Below, piece after piece: positions 1 to 4,986 of a stretch of 6,175 nt of DNA (the first letter of the stretch is position 1; every line of letters starts with the position of its first letter). The stretch is from Deltaproteobacteria bacterium (GTDB lineage: Bacteria > Desulfobacterota > Desulfarculia > Adiutricales > JAGVGV01), in contig JAGVGV010000051.1 in the NCBI GenBank assembly GCA_020056895.1, positions 1-6,175 of the forward strand, read 5' to 3'. The notes under the pieces are model-generated. The model worked only from the letters and a program-made list of their open reading frames with translations, was not told the DNA's origin and did not search any database. The position numbers were made by a program, and so were the translations under genes.

Positions 1-641
1 CCGTCCTCGTGTTGGAGCTGGACCGCCTGGAAAAACTTCCAGAATTCGGGCGAAAGCTGTTCGGTGAACTGGGCGATGAACGCTTCGTCGGTAAAATCCA
101 GGCGGACGGCGCCGCCCATCAGGTCCACCATGAACCCCATCTTGAGGGCGGGGTCCTTGATGACCAACTGGTTCTCGCCTTCCTTTTGGCCCAAACGCGC
201 CAAAAGCGTTAAAGCCGCCTTGACCAGATCGTCCGACGCCGAAAGCGGCATCCGAACCTGGAGCGCTTCGCCCGGGTGGTGGCTGGCGTAGGATTCGACG
301 AAGGACGACATCAATTTCTTGAAGAATTCCTTGTCGCCCAGTTCGGCCTGAACGCCTTCCTTGACCGGAAGAAGAAGCAGACGTTCCCGGATTTGCTGTT
401 TAAGCTGATTGACGTATTTGCTGGCCGCGATCTCCATGGAGGACTGAAGGCGCTTGAGCTGCCGGTCCGCCTCTTTCTGGGCGTCCGACACGATCCGCTC
501 GGCTTCGGCCTTGGCCTGGGCCAGAATGGCTTCGGCCTCTTTACGGGCCGTTTCGACCCGTTCACGGCCCATCGCCTCGCCGGTCTCCAGACCTTGCTTC
601 TTCAACGTTTCGATGAGTGCCTGCAATTTATCTTCCGACAT
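1..641 (-). CDS. atpE: V-type (A/V-type) ATP synthase subunit E, C-terminal end cut by window
   Basis: Reading the minus strand from the ATG at 641-639 gives 213 open codons up to the window edge with no stop. The protein begins MSEDKLQALIETLKKQG. Residues about 30-85 form an Ala/Glu/Lys/Arg-rich coiled coil (KEAEAILAQAKAEAERIV), the peripheral-stalk helix. A globular C-terminal part follows, with GFMVDLMGGAVRLDFTDEAF at about 169-188 and LSPEFWKFF at about 196-204, the pattern of bacterial V-type subunit E. In the family, subunit E with its partner forms the peripheral stalk that holds the catalytic A3B3 head against the membrane ring. The family is usually about 200 residues long, so only a few C-terminal residues should be missing. 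Subunit E is often the first gene of bacterial V-ATPase operons, which fits its place beside a long non-coding region. The start is supported by a strong Shine-Dalgarno site. The symbol is used in the V-type sense, not for F-type subunit c; ntpE is a synonym. An unrelated stalk or coiled-coil protein is possible but less likely. Confidence 0.82.
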   Translation of the reverse strand, partial: MSEDKLQALIETLKKQGLETGEAMGRERVETARKEAEAILAQAKAEAERIVSDAQKEADRQLKRLQSSMEIAASKYVNQLKQQIRERLLLLPVKEGVQAELGDKEFFKKLMSSFVESYASHHPGEALQVRMPLSASDDLVKAALTLLARLGQKEGENQLVIKDPALKMGFMVDLMGGAVRLDFTDEAFIAQFTEQLSPEFWKFFQAVQLQHED

Positions 642-649
642 CAGACCGA

Positions 650-656
650 CCCCTCT
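650..656 (-). promoter_or_regulatory. Ribosome binding site of V-ATPase subunit E
   Basis: On the minus strand AGAGGGG lies 8 bases before the ATG at 641. This purine-rich site fixes the start codon of the subunit E gene. Confidence 0.7.
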
Positions 657-708
657 TCGCCTTAACGACAGAATGTACGTCCGTCAATGGGTCCAACCAT
701 GGATGCGC

Positions 709-765
709 CCGGACGCCGGCGTGGAGGTATCACCCCCGGGAGCACGCCTTGTGCGTCACGTCCGG
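709..765. repeat. Nested inverted repeat (long hairpin) upstream of V-ATPase gene
   Basis: CCGGACG at 709-715 is the exact reverse complement of CGTCCGG at 759-765. Inside it, GGCGTG at 718-723 is the exact reverse complement of CACGCC at 743-748. Together they give a 7+6 bp stem with an internal loop. The element can fold in RNA of either strand. If transcribed with the V-ATPase operon it lies about 70-125 bases before the start codon. Confidence 0.5.
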
Positions 766-770
766 TCACC

Positions 771-825
771 GGGAGCCCCTTGGGCGGACCGGTTGGTTGT
801 CAGGATAAGGGCGTCATGGGCTCCC
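771..825. repeat. Inverted repeat GGGAGCCC/GGGCTCCC
   Basis: GGGAGCCC (771-778) and GGGCTCCC (818-825) are perfectly complementary over 8 bp. An alternative fold competes with it: CCGGTC (762-767) with GACCGG (787-792), enclosing GCCC (775-778) paired to GGGC (782-785) around a CTT loop. Two mutually exclusive, strong folds in one segment are typical of structured or switching RNA but can also occur by chance in GC-rich DNA. Confidence 0.4.
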
Positions 826-833
826 TCGCCGAC

Positions 834-860
834 GGCCCCAGCCTATGGGAAGCTGGGACC
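834..860. repeat. Inverted repeat, hairpin with 9-base loop
   Basis: CCCAGC (837-842) and GCTGGG (852-857) are perfectly complementary, and the stem extends to GG (834-835) with CC (859-860) across one mismatch. There is no T-run after it on either strand, so it is not an intrinsic terminator. Confidence 0.4.
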
Positions 861-1036
861 GAATCCACAAGGGATGCCGCCCCGAATATAAAGAACCCTC
901 ACACGGGTGTTTCCGGCAAATGTGTTATGGACGGCCTCTGCTGGGGTGTACCGAGGGCGGGTCTCCAAGAAAATGAAAAAAACGGAAAAAATCGCACCCC
1001 TACCTAGCCTCCCGTCTTGTCGGATCGCACGCGAAA

Positions 1037-1064
1037 AAAATCACATTTACCCCCCGCCTGTCAA
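1037..1064 (-). promoter_or_regulatory. Candidate sigma-70 promoter for the V-ATPase operon or a leader RNA
   Basis: On the minus strand a perfect TTGACA (1064-1059) is followed, after 16 bases, by GATTTT (1042-1037), preceded by TGT as a possible extended -10. The -10 box is weak (3 of 6). A transcript would start near 1030 and have a leader of about 390 bases before the subunit E ATG, crossing the GC-rich repeat region. Position and orientation fit, but the weak -10 keeps this tentative. A second TATATT on the minus strand (890-885) has no good -35. Confidence 0.35.
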
Positions 1065-1145
1065 GAGAAAACACGCCTTGGCCCCAGCTTTCTTTTCTGA
1101 ACCAACAGGTAAAAATGCCAAAATTCACTGACTTGGAATGGGTGA

Positions 1146-1167
1146 ACAACGTAAGGACGTTCGTTGT
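1146..1167. repeat. Dyad symmetry, possible operator
   Basis: ACAACG (1146-1151) and CGTTGT (1162-1167) are exact inverted repeats around a 10-base centre. A smaller overlapping dyad, AACGT-AAGG-ACGTT, spans 1148-1161. Next to it lies a partly palindromic AT-rich element around the AGCGCT core at 1173-1178. The dyad sits between the two divergent promoters, about 80 bases upstream of the minus-strand -35 and about 190 upstream of the nik -35. It does not match the GTATGA-N16-TCATAC NikR box. Confidence 0.25.
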
Positions 1168-1353
1168 AAATGAGCGCTTACTTTAAATTCCATCCGTCCG
1201 TTCAATCACCCCTTTTCTTCTTCTTGAACGTTTGATCGCATAATCGCGTGGAAATGGAATTGTTCTGGTTTCCGGTTCATCACTTGACCTATTTTTCCTT
1301 TGGTTATTCATGGAACCAAAAGCGGACGCAATGGCATCGCCGCTCGGAATGGC

Positions 1354-1383
1354 TTGACGGCCCGGTTCCGCCAATGATATAAG
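1354..1383 (+). promoter_or_regulatory. Sigma-70 promoter of the nikABCDE operon
   Basis: TTGACG (1354-1359, 5 of 6 to consensus) and TATAAG (1378-1383, 5 of 6) are separated by 18 bases. TGA directly before the -10 gives an extended -10 (TGn). Transcription should start near 1390, leaving a nikA leader of about 155 bases. This is the best plus-strand promoter I found in the gap; TTGACC near 1285 lacks a good -10. Confidence 0.6.
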
Positions 1384-1391
1384 CCGGGGCC

Positions 1392-1415
1392 AATCCAAGG
1401 CCAGAAGGCCGGATT
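1392..1415 (+). promoter_or_regulatory. 5'-proximal hairpin of the nikA leader
   Basis: AATCC (1392-1396) pairs with GGATT (1411-1415), and inside it GGCC (1399-1402) pairs with GGCC (1407-1410) around an AGAA loop. Two adenines (1397-1398) bulge out. It begins within a few bases of the predicted transcript start. It could be part of a leader RNA sensor or a simple mRNA-stabilising hairpin. Confidence 0.4.
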
Positions 1416-1448
1416 CCAACTTTTTCATCACCGACGATCCGCATGGCA

Positions 1449-1507
1449 GCCACGAAGGCTCGCGACCGGAAAACCAACCCGGAGCCGCTTTTCGTGGCCA
1501 TTTTTTT
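1449..1507 (+). terminator. Intrinsic terminator inside the nikA leader (putative attenuator)
   Basis: GCCACGAA (1449-1456) is the exact reverse complement of TTCGTGGC (1491-1498). GGCTC (1457-1461) further pairs with GAGCC (1482-1486), leaving a small bulge (1487-1490). Two bases after the stem comes a run of seven T (1501-1507). On the plus strand this has the form of a rho-independent terminator; on the minus strand no T-run follows. It lies between the nik promoter and the nikA start, 40 bases before the ATG, so it would end transcripts of about 115-120 bases unless read through. It could therefore be an attenuator or the end of a short RNA. Confidence 0.55.
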
Positions 1508-1518
1508 GGCTTCCGGAA

Positions 1519-1541
1519 CGGCTCCATTCAGCCGACGGAGG
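1519..1541 (+). promoter_or_regulatory. nikA ribosome binding site with adjacent hairpin
   Basis: The Shine-Dalgarno GGAGG is at 1537-1541, 5 bases before the nikA ATG. Directly upstream CGGCT (1519-1523) pairs with AGCCG (1530-1534). An alternative pairing of CTCC (1522-1525) with GGAG (1537-1540) would hide the Shine-Dalgarno site. CGGCTCC (1519-1525) is also exactly complementary to GGAGCCG (1481-1487) in the terminator arm. Confidence 0.45.
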
Positions 1542-1546
1542 TTTAA

Positions 1547-3136
1547 ATGCGTCGTTATTTCAAGCTGATGTCCGCCTTTATCCTCGCCCTGGCCCTAATT
1601 TGTCCGCTCTCAGACCTGGGGCAGGCCGGCACCCCCTCGGGGACCCTGGTCTATTCCCATACATCCAACGTAGGACCGCTCAACCCACACCTTTATTCCC
1701 CCAACCAAATGTTCGCCCAGACCATGGTGTATGAACCGCTGGTCCGATACGCCGAAGGCGGCCGGATTATCCCCTGGCTGGCTGAAAAATGGGATAAATC
1801 GGCCGACGGCCGGGAATACACCTTTTTCCTTAGAAAAGACGTGGTGTTTTCCGACGGCACGCCCTTTGACGCCGAAGCGGTGAAAAAGAACGTCGAGACC
1901 GTGTTGTCCAACGCCAAAAAGCATAGCTGGCTGGAAATGATCGCCCAGATCCAGCCCGCCCAGGTGGTGGACGCGCATACCGTCAAACTGGTTTTGAAAG
2001 ACCCTTACTATCCCCTGCTCCAGGACCTGGCCTTGGTCCGTCCTCTCAGGTTCCTGAGCCCCACGGGCTTTCCCGAAGGCGGCAAATCCACGGCCGAAGG
2101 CTTGAAGGCGCCCATCGGCACCGGCCCCTGGGTTTTAAGGGAAACCAAACTGGGGGAATACGACCTGTTCGTCCGGAATGAAAAATACTGGGGTGCCAAG
2201 CCGGCGATGGAACGGCTTCTGATCAAGGTGATTCCGGACCCCAACAGCAGGGCCGTGGCCTTTGAAACCGGCGAGATCGACCTGATCTACGGCGACGGCC
2301 AGATCAACCTGGACACCTTCGGCCGGTACAGCAAGGACAAACGGTACCAGACGAAAATATCCCCGCCCCTGTCCACACGGTGCGTGGCCATGAATACCAA
2401 AAAGGGCGCCACTAAGGAACTCCCGGTTCGAAAGGCCATTCTTCACGCCGTGGACAAGGACAGCATTATCAAGGGTGTGTTCCTGGGCACGGAACTCCGG
2501 GCAGATACCCTTTTCCCCCCCACGCTGCCCTACTGCGATCTGGGCCTGAACCCCGATGGGTTCGATCCGGCCAAGGCCGCGAAGTTGTTGGACGAGGCCG
2601 GGTGGAAAAAAACCGGAACCAGCGGGGTCCGGTCCCGGGATGGTCAGACTCTGACCGTGGATTTATGCTTCCTGGGCAAAAACGCCGTCCACAAGTCCAT
2701 CGCCGAAGTGATCCAGGCCCAGCTTATGAAGGTGGGCATGGATGTCCAATTGATCGGCGAGGAGGACGATTCCTTTTACAAACGCCAACACATGGGCGAA
2801 TTCGACCTGATTTTCAACGATACCTGGGGGCCGCCGTACGATCCCCATTCCTTCGTCGGTTCGTGGCGGGTTCCGTCCCACGCGGATTTCCAGGCCCAGT
2901 CGGGGTTGCCGAACAAGGCGAAGATCGATGAACGGATCAGCCAGGTGCTGGTGAGCGTGGATGAAAAGGCCCGCCAGGACATGTACCGGGAAATCCTGAC
3001 CAGCATCCACGACCAGGCGGTGTACCTGCCCCTGAGCTACACCACCGGGCTGGCCGTTCATGGTCCAAACCTTGAAAATGTGGGGTTCGGGGCCACCGAA
3101 TACGAAATCCCCTTCGAGGCCATGAAAAAGAAATAA
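1547..3136 (+). CDS. nikA: Nickel ABC transporter, periplasmic nickel-binding protein NikA
   Basis: This 529-residue solute-binding protein captures chelated Ni(II) in the periplasm and hands it to NikBC. A Sec signal peptide covers about residues 1-27 (basic MRRYFK, hydrophobic core, likely cleavage after GQA); there is no lipobox. The mature protein matches E. coli NikA (524 residues) through hallmark blocks: VGPLNPHLYSPNQMF (42-56), AFETGEIDLIYG (238-249), TWGPPYDPH (426-434), RVPSHADFQAQ (441-451) and a C-terminal EIPFE. From the known E. coli structures, pocket residues are conserved here as Tyr50, Met55, Trp128, Arg165, Trp427, Tyr431 and the nickel-ligand histidine His445. The position of E. 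coli Arg97 is Lys125 here. An Opp/Dpp peptide-binding role is unlikely given this pocket. The start is set by GGAGG 5 bases upstream and by the signal peptide. It is the first gene of nikABCDE, behind a promoter and a leader terminator. Confidence 0.95.
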   Translation: MRRYFKLMSAFILALALICPLSDLGQAGTPSGTLVYSHTSNVGPLNPHLYSPNQMFAQTMVYEPLVRYAEGGRIIPWLAEKWDKSADGREYTFFLRKDVVFSDGTPFDAEAVKKNVETVLSNAKKHSWLEMIAQIQPAQVVDAHTVKLVLKDPYYPLLQDLALVRPLRFLSPTGFPEGGKSTAEGLKAPIGTGPWVLRETKLGEYDLFVRNEKYWGAKPAMERLLIKVIPDPNSRAVAFETGEIDLIYGDGQINLDTFGRYSKDKRYQTKISPPLSTRCVAMNTKKGATKELPVRKAILHAVDKDSIIKGVFLGTELRADTLFPPTLPYCDLGLNPDGFDPAKAAKLLDEAGWKKTGTSGVRSRDGQTLTVDLCFLGKNAVHKSIAEVIQAQLMKVGMDVQLIGEEDDSFYKRQHMGEFDLIFNDTWGPPYDPHSFVGSWRVPSHADFQAQSGLPNKAKIDERISQVLVSVDEKARQDMYREILTSIHDQAVYLPLSYTTGLAVHGPNLENVGFGATEYEIPFEAMKKK

Positions 3137-3152
3137 CCCCCCAAGGGATGCC

Positions 3153-3187
3153 AACGGGGCGGCCGGTCAACGAGCCGTCCCCGTTTT
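3153..3187 (+). promoter_or_regulatory. nikA-nikB intercistronic hairpin followed by T4
   Basis: AACGGGGCGGC (3153-3163) pairs with GCCGTCCCCGTT (3174-3185) as 11 bp with a single bulged T (3178) and a 10-base loop. The run TTTT (3184-3187) overlaps the end of the stem. Such elements behind a binding-protein gene can partly terminate transcription or block 3' exonucleases, so that the binding protein is made in excess over the membrane parts, as known for malE-malF. The T-run is short, so partial termination or RNA stabilisation is more likely than full termination. Confidence 0.5.
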
Positions 3188-3204
3188 CACGAGGATAACC
3201 CGTC

Positions 3205-4149
3205 ATGATCCGTTTCATTCTGAACCGGTTGCTGCTCCTGATCCCCCTGTTGCTGGTGGTCTCGGTACTGGTGTTCCTTCTGCTCCGGCTGGGGGAAAAC
3301 GATCCGGCCATGTCCTACTTGCGGCTTTCCCGGATTCCCCCATCCGAACAGGCCCTGGCCGAAGTCCGCGAACAACTGGGGCTCAACCGGCCCCTGGTGG
3401 TCCAGTATTTCGATTGGCTGGGCCGGGCATTGCGGATGGATTTCGGCCTTTCGTACGTGACCGGAGCCCCGGTTCTGGACCGGCTGCTCTATTACCTGCC
3501 CAACACCCTGTATCTGGCCGGAGTGTCCATGCTGATCACTTTAGGGCTGGGATTGCCCTTGGGAGTTTGGTCGGCGCTCCGGAAAGACCGATGGCCCGAC
3601 CATTTTTCCCGGGGCTTGGCCTTTATTGGCGTTTCCACTCCCAGTTTCTGGCTGGGGTTCATGCTGGTGTTCCTGTTTTCCATCAAACTGGGCTGGCTGC
3701 CGCCTTTGGGCATGGGGAGCCCTCTTCATGTGATCATGCCCGCCTTTTCCCTGTCGCTCATGTCGCTTTGCATCAACACACGGTTGATCCGAACCAGCAT
3801 GTTGGAGCAGATGAATGCCCGATCGGTGCTGTACGCCCGGATCCGGGGCGTGCTGGAAAAATGGGTGATCGGCCGGCATGTACTCCGGAATTCGCTGATC
3901 CCCGTGGTCACGGCCATTGGCATGCACATGGGGGAACTGTTGGGCGGCGCCGTGGTGGTGGAAAACGTGTTCGCCTGGCCCGGAGTGGGGAGGTACGCGG
4001 TTTCGGCCATTTACAACCGTGATTTTCCGGTGATGCAGTGTTTTCTGCTGATGATGACGGCTTTGTTCGTGGTGTCGAACCTTCTGGTGGACGTATTGTG
4101 CGCGTGGCTGGACCCACGGCTCCGGTACGGGAAAGGAGCCGAGCTATGA
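3205..4149 (+). CDS. nikB: Nickel ABC transporter permease NikB
   Basis: This 314-residue inner-membrane permease has the same length as E. coli NikB and is one half of the nickel translocation channel, paired with NikC. A first membrane helix spans about residues 8-28 (RLLLLIPLLLVVSVLVFLLL), then a periplasmic loop with LGENDPAMSYLRLS (29-42) as in NikB, then five more hydrophobic stretches starting near 100, 137, 175, 232 and 277. The cytoplasmic EAA-type coupling loop that docks on the ATPases lies about 206-233, ending HVLRNSLIPVV. The block GELLGGAVVVENVFAWPGVGRYAVSAI (243-269) and the LDPRLR ending (302-307) are typical of the DppB/NikB family. GAGGAT 8 bases before the ATG supports the start. 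The stop overlaps the nikC start (ATGA), indicating coupled translation. DppB or OppB is the main alternative, but similarity and context favour NikB. Confidence 0.94.
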   Translation: MIRFILNRLLLLIPLLLVVSVLVFLLLRLGENDPAMSYLRLSRIPPSEQALAEVREQLGLNRPLVVQYFDWLGRALRMDFGLSYVTGAPVLDRLLYYLPNTLYLAGVSMLITLGLGLPLGVWSALRKDRWPDHFSRGLAFIGVSTPSFWLGFMLVFLFSIKLGWLPPLGMGSPLHVIMPAFSLSLMSLCINTRLIRTSMLEQMNARSVLYARIRGVLEKWVIGRHVLRNSLIPVVTAIGMHMGELLGGAVVVENVFAWPGVGRYAVSAIYNRDFPVMQCFLLMMTALFVVSNLLVDVLCAWLDPRLRYGKGAEL

Positions 4150-4982
4150 GCGGTGCTTCCACGTCCTGGACTCGGAAATTGCTTTGGGGGTTTTCCCTGC
4201 CGCTCATCGGGATGTTCCTGATCGCCTCCCTGTTGGCCCCCGTAATCGCGCCCTGTGACCCTCACGAAATAGACCTCGCGATCAAGCTCCAGGGCCCCAG
4301 CGGCGCCCATTGGCTGGGAACGGATCACCTGGGACGGGATGTTCTATCACGGCTGATCTGGGGCGCCCGGACCTCCTTAGGATCCGTGGTGCTGATCGTG
4401 ACTCTCGTGATGCTCATGGGATTGGCGGTGGGCTGCGCGGCGGGATACCTGGGCGGAAAAATCGACTCCCTGCTGATGCGCTTTTGCGAAGTCTTTCTCA
4501 CCTTTCCCACCTTTATCCTGGCCATGTTCCTGATCGGCGTTCTTGGCACGGGTTTGGTGAACGTGATCCTGGCCATCGCCCTGACCCATTGGGCCTGGTA
4601 CGCCCGGATCATCCGGAGCCTGGTGCTGACGCTCAAAAACCGCGAATACATTCTGGCCGCCCGGGTGGCGGGCGCCGGACGGCTGGCCGTCGTGCTTCGG
4701 CATCTAGCCCCGCCGGTGGCGGCCCAATTGGTGATTCTGGCCACGCTGGACCTGGGGCACATGATGCTCCACGTGTCCGGCCTGTCCTTCCTGGGGCTTG
4801 GAGTCCGGCCGCCCACGCCAGAATGGGGGGTGATGATCCAGGACGCCCAGCCCTATATCTGGACGCACCCCGAACTGATCCTTTTCCCCGGCCTGATGAT
4901 CTTTTTGATGGTACTGGCTTTCAACGTGCCCGGGGACCTGTTGCGGGATCGCTTGGACCCCAGCGCCCGGGGGGAGGGATAA
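4146..4982 (+). CDS. nikC: Nickel ABC transporter permease NikC
   Basis: This 278-residue permease (E. coli NikC: 277) is the second channel subunit. It shows an N-terminal helix (about 11-32), the family block HWLGTDHLGRDVLSRL (55-70), further helices near 78-102, 118-150, 191-215 and 245-263, and the EAA-type coupling loop about 167-190 (EYILAARVAGAG, then RHLAPP). LDLGHMMLHVSGLSFLGLGV (201-220) closely matches NikC, as does the C-terminal GDLLRDRLDP. I chose the ATG at 4146 because AAGGAG (4133-4138) precedes it by 7 bases, it overlaps the nikB stop by 4 bases, and it gives the family length. An in-frame ATG at 4038 would add 36 atypical residues read out of frame from nikB. It is followed after 4 bases by nikD. 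Confidence 0.94.
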   Translation: MSGASTSWTRKLLWGFSLPLIGMFLIASLLAPVIAPCDPHEIDLAIKLQGPSGAHWLGTDHLGRDVLSRLIWGARTSLGSVVLIVTLVMLMGLAVGCAAGYLGGKIDSLLMRFCEVFLTFPTFILAMFLIGVLGTGLVNVILAIALTHWAWYARIIRSLVLTLKNREYILAARVAGAGRLAVVLRHLAPPVAAQLVILATLDLGHMMLHVSGLSFLGLGVRPPTPEWGVMIQDAQPYIWTHPELILFPGLMIFLMVLAFNVPGDLLRDRLDPSARGEG

Positions 4983-4986
4983 CGCC

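Larger units (their letters stand above)
657..1546. other. Non-coding divergent intergenic region between V-ATPase and nik operons
   Basis: About 890 bases separate the minus-strand V-ATPase gene from plus-strand nikA. Open frames here (up to about 114 codons) have no ribosome-binding site, no recognisable protein pattern and an odd composition, so I call none of them. The region has three parts. About 700-960 is GC-rich and packed with inverted repeats. About 965-1300 is AT-richer, with A-tracts, a candidate minus-strand promoter and a small dyad. 1354-1546 is a promoter and leader for nikA. No tRNA, rRNA, tmRNA, RNase P or SRP RNA signature was recognised. No insertion sequence, integrase or CRISPR repeat was seen. 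Confidence 0.75.

Noticed and set aside
855..866. T-loop-like string GGGACCGAATCC suggesting a tRNA
   Set aside because: There is no acceptor stem, D-arm or anticodon arm around it on either strand.
846..895. Partial resemblance to a cobalamin riboswitch core (GGGAAG, GAATCC, GCCGCCCCG in order)
   Set aside because: The rest of the B12 box (GCCACTG then GGGAAGGC) and the CTGT element are missing. It is about 650 bases from nikA, and GGGAA is better explained as the loop of the 837-857 hairpin.
687..1007. 106-codon open frame on the plus strand
   Set aside because: No good ribosome binding site, no recognisable protein pattern, Gly/Pro/Arg-rich composition as expected from GC-rich non-coding DNA, and it overlaps the inverted-repeat region.
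1183..1527. 114-codon open frame on the minus strand in the nikA leader region
   Set aside because: No Shine-Dalgarno site, no recognisable fold, and it is antisense to the well-formed nik promoter and terminator. Its Lys-rich part is just the complement of the terminator T-run.
1443..1568. 41-codon leader open frame starting at an ATG in the terminator arm and overlapping nikA
   Set aside because: There is no ribosome binding site before it, and its peptide shows no run of regulatory codons such as histidine that would suggest translational attenuation.
1589..1630. Possible lipoprotein signal in NikA (Cys19)
   Set aside because: The residues before Cys19 (ALI) do not fit a lipobox because Ile is at -1. 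A normal signal-peptidase cleavage after GQA is more likely.
2663..3154. 163-codon antisense open frame opposite nikA (and similar frames opposite nikB, nikC and nikD)
   Set aside because: These are mirror frames of strongly supported genes in GC-rich DNA, rich in His/Gly/Pro, with no ribosome binding sites or family features.
4038..4145. Upstream in-frame extension of nikC
   Set aside because: It would add 36 atypical residues inside nikB. The ATG at 4146 has a good ribosome binding site, an ATGA overlap and the family length.
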